A stretch of 33,598 nucleotides of DNA, from contig JAEYPA010000160.1 of assembly GCA_023411225.1 (NCBI GenBank), forward strand, positions 1-33,598, given 5' to 3'. Every line of letters starts with the position of its first letter. Within the stretch, counting starts at the first letter, position 1. The position numbers and the translations under genes were made by a program. The notes under the pieces were generated by a model. The model saw nothing but the letters and a program-made list of their open reading frames with translations, was not told the origin of the DNA and made no database searches. Source of the stretch: Bacillota bacterium (lineage in GTDB: Bacteria > Bacillota > Clostridia > Lachnospirales > Lachnospiraceae). Of this stretch, positions 1 to 7,638 are shown in pieces.

Positions 1-3000
1 CCATTGCCCCTCCCAAGAGTAGACTTCCAATTACATTTAACAGGAACCTCACTCTTGTTATTTGATACCATTACCGTAACCCTTTGAGGGTCAAAATTAC
101 GCTCTGTGACTACTATTGTTGCCTTCCTGGACACTTTAAAGTAGTTATCGCCTTTACTACTGTTATTGTCATAAGTGACGTCAATGGTTGGTGATGTCTG
201 GTCTATGCCAAAGGTGTAGTAATCATAGGTCTTGTTACCAGCTCGGTCTGTCAGTTCTACTACCATTTTCATATTATTGTAATTACCACTCATAACAAGG
301 TTCTTATTCTCTAACCGACAAACAAGATTGCTGCCCGTCTCTTTAATAACTTTCCAACCTCTTGTATCTCCACTAATATCACCATTATTGCTTACAGTGA
401 CATTCTTTACTGTTTCCTTATCTCCTTCCATCAGTGTCCACTTAATCTGTCTAATACCTGAGTAGCTATCACTAATGCTAACTCCCATCTTAAATGATTT
501 ATTATATAGTGGTGCTTCCTGACGATTGCCATAATCTAATACTTTGTCTCTAATAGCTGCGCCAGGATAGTAAAATTTACTTGTATTGGTTTGGAGCTTA
601 TCTGTTTTTGGCATGATAAAGCTTATCTCTGAGGTACTCTTATGTAAGGATAGATTCTCTGTAATCACCCCATTAGGATGTACAAATCCATTCTTGTCTA
701 CATTATGGTCAATACAGTACACACAGCCTTTAGATGCTGGTGGCAGATTGCCTGTTTTATCTACAGCTAAGGCATAAATCTGTCCTTTAAAGTTAATAGG
801 TACAACGAAAGATAAGTTTGAATTGGTTTTCATCAGTTGTGCCTGATTTAGAGATTGAATCTTATGTATCCGGTCACCATTCGCAGAGACTGTATACAGT
901 TGTCCACTCTTTGTCTCTTTCAGATATACCTTAATGGCAGCAACTCCCGATGCAATTGCTTCTTTATTATGCTGTGGATCCTCTGCTAAGACAGTAACTT
1001 TGACAGCCTTCTTAAAATAGTACCCATATGAGGTAGCAAGCACTGCATCCTGAACAGCTGTGTAGACATCCCCATTCTTTGGAACATCTATATTAGAATT
1101 CAAGGAAAACTGAAATCCTTGAATGACTGGAGCTGTCTGATCTACATATATGGTGAAGAGCTTCGATACAGCTGGATTACCTGCATTGTCATATGCCTCT
1201 ATCATTACCTCCAATTTTCCTTTATTCCAGTTGTCAAGCTTTACACCATTCACCATTTCCTTTTGAATCTCTGTTAGCAAAGAATACTGGTCCTGCTTTA
1301 CCATACTAGTTCTATTGGTATAGTTCTTAAATAATACCTGTGTTCCATTCACCGTAACTTTCACTTGAGCAATACCGGATTGCTCTCCTGCCCATACATC
1401 CGAAATCCCAAATTGCATCCTGTAGTCGCTCTTATAGATAGCACCATTGGCTGGTGTTACCTGATTAATCACTGGAGGGGTATTATCGATAACAATCTGA
1501 CCATCCTCCCAGCCATCTATCTTTTTAAGATTTGAATTACTTGTAGTAATCGGTACATCTAAAGAATTACCAGCCCTATCTACAACCACCAGTCTCATGG
1601 TTCCTTTAAAATTTTCTATGATATCTTTATTCAGAACAAAGGTACCGGAGTTATTATGTAATAATTGAGGCAAATTGAGCTGTCCTCGGACCGCATCATT
1701 AAGGTATAACGAATAGTAGGCAATACCAGAGGAAGCATGCTTCCCTGCCTCCTTAAAATCTTCTGCACTTACCTTAATACGTAGACTGATATTATAGAAG
1801 TTCCCACAAGTAGAGGAGAAGATCCATCCTTGTTGCTTTGTAATATCGATTGGATATCCACTTTCTGGATTTACTACTAATTCAGGCTTCTTCCCATCAT
1901 AATAAGTGGCAGATACATAGGTTGCCTCTGAAATATTCCCCACGCTGTCCTTCACATAGAAGACATGTGACGAAGTATCTGCAATGGTAAATGTATTGCC
2001 TGCCTGCCAGCAATCATTCTCCTGTAGATCCTTCGGATCCATAGCGTATCCTACAATAGGGAACTCTTTTCCGGAAGCATTCATATTGGCATCGGCTATA
2101 ACAGAACACTGAATGGTTTTATTGGTCCATTCACTCAAAGATGGTGTCGTATCAATACGTTTAAGGATAGGCTTACTATCACAGAAGTTGCTGGCCTGAA
2201 TGCGCCATGGCAAAGATATATTACCTCCCACTGCCAAATCCTTTACATAGAGATAATGTACCTGATCATCCTTAATCACAAATGTGTTATGGGTTGGATC
2301 ATCATACCATCGTATGTCAGTCCCATTATTACTCTCTGATATTCCATAATCTGCAATGCCAGAACCTCCCGAATTGTCTTCGGCGGTAACTGTATAGGTA
2401 ATCGGCTGATTCGTATTAGCTTCATTATCTGCCTGTACATCCTTGATTACAGGAGGTTCCGTATCTAAAGTCGGACTAAGTACATAAGCTTCCGAGATAT
2501 TACCAGCTCTGTCTTTTACAAAGAAGGTAATTGATTGATTATTTTCAATCCTTAGAAAGATTAAATTATTATTATCCCATTTTTTCCACTCTTTACAATC
2601 AGTACTATAGGAATCAATTCCTGCTTTATTATCTGTGGCATCTATATGAAATGGAAATAATCCTTTTGTATAGGTCATTGTACTAGCGTCCAAAAATTCA
2701 CCGTTTACTGATATCATCACCTTTGTAATCTCCGGTTTTACATTATCAAAATGTGTAGCTGAAAAGGTTCCGGAAGTAGCAATATTCCCTGCCTTATCCT
2801 GTACTGATATTTTATGCTGGTCAGCATCATTCAGCCAAAACTCATTCCCTTTTTGCCACTCTCCTTCATCTATTCTATAAGCCCCGGAATCAGCTAATCC
2901 AGATTGCTCATCCCAAGCATTGATGGATACCTTCACCGGTTGGTTGGTCCAGGTATTCTCATTCTCTATATGAACAAATTGTATATAAGGTATCACTCTA

Positions 3001-3650
3001 TCTACCATCCCCACATAAATCATCTGTGAAACAGAATGTCCAACAATATCCTGTACCTCTACTCTATAATTTCCCTCCGTCACTACAGAAAATATATTGC
3101 TGTTCTGCCATGGTCCGTTATTAAAACGATAGGTTAACCCTGCCTCTTCCTTTTCTACTTCTATGGTGACTGTCTTTTCTCTTGCCCAACTCTCTGGAGC
3201 TATTATTACATTAGTAATTCTGGGTGCCTCTTTATCCTCCTGTAATTTGGCCTCTATATTTACCGTCTCACTGGTAATCGAAGTTGATGGATTATAGTAA
3301 TACCACTCCTCCTTAACCACTTTGATACTGGCTGTAGAAGCAGTTACTGTATCCTCTTTGGATTTCTCTATCATTGCTACTCCACTACTATTTGTTATTC
3401 CGGTATAAGTCTGTGGTATACCCTCTGCATCATTCATAATCACTGTCACGGTTGCACCTTCCACAAACTCGGTCTCACCTGGATTACTCTCGCTTTCACG
3501 AATTGCTGTTACTGTAAATAAAAGTACTTTTTCATCTGTATTAGCAAAAGCAGTCATAAACTGTCGGTCTACAATAGAGGTAATGATCAAAATTACTAAT
3601 ACTATAAAAGCAATCACCTTACTGAAGCCTTTTGGTTCCTTCCTAAACAT
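1..3650 (-). CDS. Large Ig-like repeat surface protein, 3' end outside window
   Basis: The frame is open from an ATG at 3650 to the window edge (1216 codons), so the C-terminus is missing. GGGAGG lies about 9 nt upstream of the ATG. The N-terminus (FRKEPKGFSKVIAFIVLVILI) is a basic stretch plus hydrophobic segment that fits a signal peptide or anchor. Residues about 35-130 look like a CnaB/carboxypeptidase-regulatory-like beta domain (EGATVTVIMND, then TGITNSSGVAMIEK). From about residue 280 to 1140 there is a run of Ig-like units, each closing on a D-x-[AVT]-G-N signature (QDKAGN, KDRAGN, KDSVGN, VDRAGN, YDNAGN, VDKTGN, TDRAGN). This is typical of extracellular adhesin-type or cell-wall proteins. 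It is the last visible gene of the FHA-PP2C-kinase operon, 36 bp after the small membrane protein. The ligand and anchor type cannot be seen because the C-terminus is outside. Function beyond 'surface protein' is unknown. Confidence 0.85.
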   Translation of the reverse strand, partial: MFRKEPKGFSKVIAFIVLVILIITSIVDRQFMTAFANTDEKVLLFTVTAIRESESNPGETEFVEGATVTVIMNDAEGIPQTYTGITNSSGVAMIEKSKEDTVTASTASIKVVKEEWYYYNPSTSITSETVNIEAKLQEDKEAPRITNVIIAPESWAREKTVTIEVEKEEAGLTYRFNNGPWQNSNIFSVVTEGNYRVEVQDIVGHSVSQMIYVGMVDRVIPYIQFVHIENENTWTNQPVKVSINAWDEQSGLADSGAYRIDEGEWQKGNEFWLNDADQHKISVQDKAGNIATSGTFSATHFDNVKPEITKVMISVNGEFLDASTMTYTKGLFPFHIDATDNKAGIDSYSTDCKEWKKWDNNNLIFLRIENNQSITFFVKDRAGNISEAYVLSPTLDTEPPVIKDVQADNEANTNQPITYTVTAEDNSGGSGIADYGISESNNGTDIRWYDDPTHNTFVIKDDQVHYLYVKDLAVGGNISLPWRIQASNFCDSKPILKRIDTTPSLSEWTNKTIQCSVIADANMNASGKEFPIVGYAMDPKDLQENDCWQAGNTFTIADTSSHVFYVKDSVGNISEATYVSATYYDGKKPELVVNPESGYPIDITKQQGWIFSSTCGNFYNISLRIKVSAEDFKEAGKHASSGIAYYSLYLNDAVRGQLNLPQLLHNNSGTFVLNKDIIENFKGTMRLVVVDRAGNSLDVPITTSNSNLKKIDGWEDGQIVIDNTPPVINQVTPANGAIYKSDYRMQFGISDVWAGEQSGIAQVKVTVNGTQVLFKNYTNRTSMVKQDQYSLLTEIQKEMVNGVKLDNWNKGKLEVMIEAYDNAGNPAVSKLFTIYVDQTAPVIQGFQFSLNSNIDVPKNGDVYTAVQDAVLATSYGYYFKKAVKVTVLAEDPQHNKEAIASGVAAIKVYLKETKSGQLYTVSANGDRIHKIQSLNQAQLMKTNSNLSFVVPINFKGQIYALAVDKTGNLPPASKGCVYCIDHNVDKNGFVHPNGVITENLSLHKSTSEISFIMPKTDKLQTNTSKFYYPGAAIRDKVLDYGNRQEAPLYNKSFKMGVSISDSYSGIRQIKWTLMEGDKETVKNVTVSNNGDISGDTRGWKVIKETGSNLVCRLENKNLVMSGNYNNMKMVVELTDRAGNKTYDYYTFGIDQTSPTIDVTYDNNSSKGDNYFKVSRKATIVVTERNFDPQRVTVMVSNNKSEVPVKCNWKSTLGRGN

Positions 3651-3686
3651 AACCTTACTCCCTCCCCATAATATACTATATTATTC

Positions 3687-4064
3687 TCACTCTATTCTTT
3701 CACTTGTGTTCACCAGAATCACCTCATCTATCATGGTAAATGGTGTTGCTTTTTGCTGCTGTTTGGCTAAAAGACAAGTCGCAACATCCAGTCTTTCCGT
3801 TTGTATTTCTCCTATTTCCTGTTTTTTGTCTATCCTTTCTTTTAATATACCTGTAACCTCCTTAGGTGGAACTTTACACACTTTTTCTCTATTCTGTTCA
3901 TTTTCTCTTCGTCTTCTAGCTATGGTTTTTCTCGCTGTATGCCCTGTTAGTTCTCCCAGAATCATAGGTATGTTGAACTTAATGCTTAATATTATCGCCA
4001 GTAGTAAGAATACCACTGCCAGTATAAATGCAAGGATGGATATTATGATTAGTCTATCTGCCAT
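3687..4064 (-). CDS. Small single-pass membrane protein of the kinase operon
   Basis: 125 aa. The ATG at 4064 is 1 nt past the kinase stop and has GAGGAG about 9 nt upstream; a GTG at 4082 is possible but lacks a better site. Residues about 4-30 (LIIISILAFILAVVFLLLAI) form one transmembrane helix. A short amphipathic, basic segment follows (GELTGHTARKTIARRRRENE, about 38-57), then a charged cytoplasmic tail. The tail contains TERLDVATCLLAKQ and ends PFTMIDEVILVNTSERIE. I do not recognise a named family; the LTGxTARK element next to the membrane feels like a conserved signature of kinase/FHA-linked membrane proteins, but that is memory, not a search. Tight coupling to the kinase suggests a substrate, adaptor or sensor partner. 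The tail Thr in VATCLL resembles the Thr motifs in the FHA protein linker. Confidence 0.8.
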   Translation of the reverse strand: MADRLIIISILAFILAVVFLLLAIILSIKFNIPMILGELTGHTARKTIARRRRENEQNREKVCKVPPKEVTGILKERIDKKQEIGEIQTERLDVATCLLAKQQQKATPFTMIDEVILVNTSERIE

Positions 4065-4065
4065 T

Positions 4066-5760
4066 CTACTTTCTCTCCTCACTATTGGTATAAGCTCGGT
4101 TGATTGCCTCTCTATATTCCTTATAATGATTTATAATTTCATTTTGCAGGTTTTTGGATTGCTCTTTCTGTACCACCAGATGAGTGACACTGTTATAGAC
4201 TTTGTCAAATATATCCAGTACTGACTTTTGAGAAATATTCATAGCCGCCATATTCAGTCTCTGGTCATATAAAAGCATGATTGTTCCGTTGTATAAGGAG
4301 AGTTGATTATATGCTCCCTCCGTTTTCACGATATCTAACGAGTGCTTAATAATTTCTAGCAGATGTTCATAGTCTTCTTTAGAAGCCTCTTCTACATGAA
4401 TCGAGTTCAATATGTATTGTTTATAGAAAGAGCATATCTGATAATAACAATCCGAAATCTCTTTGCTTTTAAAATCTGAGTCAATTGCCTTATTCTCAGC
4501 ATTAGCTGCAAAGAATGGATAGGCTTTTTGCACTCTCGACGAATAATTCTGCGTCCCTTCATCCTCATTGTAATAGTTAAAATACATCATCCCTATTTTA
4601 AAGTTTAATTCTGCTACCTCAGTATCATTAGGAGCCAGTCCATCTTTATTGGCATTATATAGAGCCAGAAAGACATTATTCTCCTCTTTACCAAACCTTC
4701 CATTATTCTCGAATGCATCTAACATGCACATATAAGCCTTTGGATTATTAGGATAGATACTAATTGCCTGTTTGTATTTATCCATCTTCTCTTCATAAGC
4801 AGTGGAATCCACAATGGAAGTAAGAAGTTCATAATCATTATCTCTAATGTTTACTGCTGCCACTCTACAGGTGCACCCAGCTATGAGAAATGCAACACTA
4901 AGAATACTGGCAGCTATCACCAATTTAAGTTTCCTTTTTTGAGTCCTCTTGAATCCTTGTGTTATCAAATCCGGATGTTCCAGATCGTACATTAACTCAG
5001 AACAGCTCTGATAGCGGTTGTCCGGGTCTAATGCCGTACACTTATTAATAATTGCCTCCATACCTTCTGATAATTCCGGATTCCATTGTCTGATAGGAAT
5101 ATAGACATAATCTGCTTGCCGTGGATCCACATTGGTGAGTAAATGATGCATGGTCATACCTAGGGCATAAATATCAGATCGGGTGTCCGTCTGCCGAGCT
5201 CCGTGCTGCTCCGGAGGTGCATATCCTTTTGTTCCAAGTATGGTAGTATCTGCTGTATGCTCCGTTTTATATTCCCTGGCAATTCCAAAATCGATTACCT
5301 TAAGATTCCCTTCCGGTTTTAACATCACATTACCTGGTTTCATATCTCTATAAATAATAGGTGGTTTTTGAGCATGCAGATAATCTAACACATCACAAAG
5401 CTGTTTGGCCCAATCTAATACCATCTTTTCCGGCTGAGCTCCCTCTTCTTTCAGAATCTTATCGAGGGATTCTCCCTCTATGTAATCCATGATGATGTAT
5501 ATTGTCTGACCACTGTCAATAATGTCTACGATTCTAGGTAATGCAGCATGATCCAGACGCTTCATCAAGTTTGCCTCTGCAAGTAGACTATTGATAATAA
5601 CCTGATCATTTTGGTAGGTGCCCTTTTTCCGAATCTCCTTTATGGCCCATTGCTTATTCAAACGGTTATCCATTGCAAGATATACAACAGACATTCCGCC
5701 CTTACCAATTTGTTTTAATATCTCATATTTTCCATCTACTATTGTTCCTATATCAGTCAT
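4066..5760 (-). CDS. Membrane Ser/Thr protein kinase with extracytoplasmic helical-repeat domain
   Basis: 564 aa. Of two in-frame ATGs (5766, 5760) I choose 5760: GAGGGG sits directly against the first ATG but 6 nt before the second. Hanks-type kinase motifs are intact: Gly-rich loop IGKGGMSVVY (about 18-27), AIKEI lysine (about 41), IIYRDMKPGNVM (catalytic Asp about 139; HRD appears as YRD, usual for this bacterial subgroup), DFG (about 157-159), GTKGYAPPEQ activation segment with Thr residues before it, and SDIYALG. A transmembrane helix spans about 279-296 (LVIAASILSVAFLIAGC). The rest (about 270 aa) should lie outside and looks TPR-like (YKQAISIYPNNPKAYMCMLDAF), not PASTA. It phosphorylates Ser/Thr and is encoded directly after a PP2C phosphatase and an FHA reader, the usual writer-eraser-reader set. 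The external ligand is unknown. Confidence 0.95.
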   Translation of the reverse strand: MTDIGTIVDGKYEILKQIGKGGMSVVYLAMDNRLNKQWAIKEIRKKGTYQNDQVIINSLLAEANLMKRLDHAALPRIVDIIDSGQTIYIIMDYIEGESLDKILKEEGAQPEKMVLDWAKQLCDVLDYLHAQKPPIIYRDMKPGNVMLKPEGNLKVIDFGIAREYKTEHTADTTILGTKGYAPPEQHGARQTDTRSDIYALGMTMHHLLTNVDPRQADYVYIPIRQWNPELSEGMEAIINKCTALDPDNRYQSCSELMYDLEHPDLITQGFKRTQKRKLKLVIAASILSVAFLIAGCTCRVAAVNIRDNDYELLTSIVDSTAYEEKMDKYKQAISIYPNNPKAYMCMLDAFENNGRFGKEENNVFLALYNANKDGLAPNDTEVAELNFKIGMMYFNYYNEDEGTQNYSSRVQKAYPFFAANAENKAIDSDFKSKEISDCYYQICSFYKQYILNSIHVEEASKEDYEHLLEIIKHSLDIVKTEGAYNQLSLYNGTIMLLYDQRLNMAAMNISQKSVLDIFDKVYNSVTHLVVQKEQSKNLQNEIINHYKEYREAINRAYTNSEERK

Positions 5761-5770
5761 ACTCATCCCC

Positions 5771-6532
5771 TCACATTACTTTAATAAGAATCACTGAAAT
5801 ATTGTCCTTCTCATGACGAGTCTTTACCAATTCAATCAAGTGCTTAGAATTCTCGTGCATTGTGGCTTTATCCAATTGATTTTCTATACGATATGTTGAA
5901 ATAATCTCATGTTCCGTAATCTCATGAAAAAAGCCATCAGAACATAACATGTATATCCCTCTGGCAGTCTCTCCATGAACAATCTGTGGAGCAATACTTT
6001 GGGAAGCCCCTATGCATTGCAATAATACATTGCGACGGATGTCTGTCTTGGCCTGCTCTGGAGTAAGCAATCCCCTTACCACTTCTCGCCCTACAACGGT
6101 ATGATCGGTGGTAAGTATCTGTAGAGATTCGCCTATATAATACACTCTTGTATCACCTATATGGGCAATTAGATATTGATTCTCTATAAATAAGATGCCA
6201 GAACAGGTGGTACCCAAGCATACATGATGTGTATTGCCATACTCCTGTATGCATACATTCATTTCCTTAAACATCAGATCCCACTTATAGGCAATCACAT
6301 CCATATTCAATGTACTGATCTCATTAGGTAGTTCATAGTCGAACCATTGTGCAAATCTTCTGATTACAGTAGCGCTTGCTAATTCTCCTTTATCAAGCCC
6401 ACCCATACCGTCACATATAACAGCCAATACAATCTCACCTACCGAGGTCATTGCATGTTTTACTAAGACGCTGTCCTGATTTGTAGTTTTCCTTAATCCG
6501 ATATCCGTATCAGCAGTAACCATAAACTGCAA
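5771..6532 (-). CDS. PP2C-family Ser/Thr phosphatase (probable TTG start)
   Basis: About 253 aa. Metal-binding and catalytic motifs are present: TDIGLRKTTNQDS at the N-terminus, DGMGGLDKGELAS (about 41), GDTRVYYI (about 126), TDHTVVGREVV, CSDGFFHEIT (about 198) and the final DNISVILIK (about 243). It is cytosolic with no membrane segment. It should remove phosphate from Ser/Thr targets of the adjacent kinase. The open frame runs upstream to 6646, overlapping the FHA gene, but PP2C proteins begin only a few residues before the TDxG motif. A TTG at 6532 (giving MQFMVTADTDIG) has AAGGAGAAGG 8-12 nt upstream, so I prefer it. The ATG at 6523 has its Shine-Dalgarno too far away, and the ATG at 6565 has none. 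The gene ends 10 bp before the preferred kinase start. Confidence 0.92.
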   Translation of the reverse strand: MQFMVTADTDIGLRKTTNQDSVLVKHAMTSVGEIVLAVICDGMGGLDKGELASATVIRRFAQWFDYELPNEISTLNMDVIAYKWDLMFKEMNVCIQEYGNTHHVCLGTTCSGILFIENQYLIAHIGDTRVYYIGESLQILTTDHTVVGREVVRGLLTPEQAKTDIRRNVLLQCIGASQSIAPQIVHGETARGIYMLCSDGFFHEITEHEIISTYRIENQLDKATMHENSKHLIELVKTRHEKDNISVILIKVM

Positions 6533-6593
6533 TTGAAACACCTTCTCCTTTTTAATCTGTAACATCTCAAATACTGGTGAGTGTGAACTAACT

Positions 6594-7598
6594 TTACCTA
6601 TGAAATACAAATTCCTCCGTAGCAAATCTAAGTGTATTGCCATCATAAAACTCTATCTCTGCTTTAGGTGGTATCACCGTATTGTTAATATACGTATGGT
6701 TTGTAGAAGCATGATCATATATATAAAATCGATTTCCCCGTACAATAATGTCTGCATGACTTCGACTAACTATATTGTTATTGGTAATACAGTAATCCAC
6801 TAATCGTCTTTCAGTACCAAAACGGTACACAGGTTTAGACAACTCAATCGTCTCTCCAGTAGATACTCGAAACAGGCTAGGGTAGTGGATGCCTTGGAAC
6901 GGTGGAATAGCTTCTCCTTTTGTAGCAGGATGATTACTAACCATAGCAAGTAGAGCCGTCTCTTCCTCTTCCAATATACCGGTCTCGTTGCCATAGTCAT
7001 TCCCTGGAAGTATGGTTGTCCCCTCCTCTTCCATGGGTGTAGGAGGCCCAAAAGATCTGTTATTGACACCCGATTGCTTTTCAATATATACTTCTATCTG
7101 CTTTAATACGGATTGATTAACATCCGCAAAGAATTTCTTATACTCCGTTATTACCCCCACATTGCCAATCATTTTTACCGAACTGATAAATTGGTTCATG
7201 AATCCGATTACATTAATCGTACTGCTATACTGCAGAATCGGAAGGTAAATAAAAAGTACCTCCTTGGTCGCCTGGTTCACATATACATATTGCATATCAA
7301 AACAGAGATTGGTTAGCATAAGGTTATTATTCCCTACCTTTCCAATGGCGGAAACCATCTGCTTCATTATGTAATTAAACTCGTACTCACTAATCGCTTT
7401 TTGTAAATACTGCTCCAAACTAATGCAATACGGAGCAATATAGGTAATGGTCTTCTTAGCATATTGTAGAGGCTTAAGAAATCCCCGAATGCCATGAGAA
7501 GATAGCACATCCAATTCCCGGCTGCTTATTTGTTCTCCTGAAGTGAGTTTGACATAGATAAATACCTGATCTGATTTTCTCTTAACCTTTAACTTCAT
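6594..7598 (-). CDS. FHA-domain phosphothreonine-binding protein
   Basis: 334 aa. The ATG at 7598 has GGAGGAG about 5 nt upstream; a TTG at 7613 lies before that site and is not used. The C-terminal FHA domain (about 240-334) shows YRFGTE (Arg about 259), VSRSHADI (Ser-Arg-Ser-His about 278-281) and DHASTNHTYINN, which are the phosphothreonine-contacting elements. The N-terminal 175 residues match the cytoplasmic domain often fused to FHA in Clostridia (DUF6382-like, from memory): FIYVKL, GIRGFLKPL, a Leu/Ile-rich core. An acidic, low-complexity linker (about 180-235) joins them and holds three Thr motifs: EEGTTIL, NETGIL and EEETALL. By analogy with GarA/Fha-type proteins these may be kinase sites that bind the protein's own FHA domain. 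There is no transmembrane segment. It lies between the InlB-repeat gene and PP2C with no terminator. Confidence 0.93.
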   Translation of the reverse strand: MKLKVKRKSDQVFIYVKLTSGEQISSRELDVLSSHGIRGFLKPLQYAKKTITYIAPYCISLEQYLQKAISEYEFNYIMKQMVSAIGKVGNNNLMLTNLCFDMQYVYVNQATKEVLFIYLPILQYSSTINVIGFMNQFISSVKMIGNVGVITEYKKFFADVNQSVLKQIEVYIEKQSGVNNRSFGPPTPMEEEGTTILPGNDYGNETGILEEEETALLAMVSNHPATKGEAIPPFQGIHYPSLFRVSTGETIELSKPVYRFGTERRLVDYCITNNNIVSRSHADIIVRGNRFYIYDHASTNHTYINNTVIPPKAEIEFYDGNTLRFATEEFVFHR

Positions 7599-7638
7599 TT
7601 TCTCCTCCCGCAAACCAAACCTTATTCTGCTCTTATTC

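Noticed and set aside
3583..4224. 213-codon open frame on the + strand
   Set aside because: It lies antisense to the small membrane protein, the kinase end and the Ig-like protein start, all of which have clear motifs or ribosome binding sites. No site precedes it.
6800..7084. 94-codon minus-strand frame inside the FHA gene
   Set aside because: Out of frame with the FHA protein, no ribosome binding site and no protein-like pattern.
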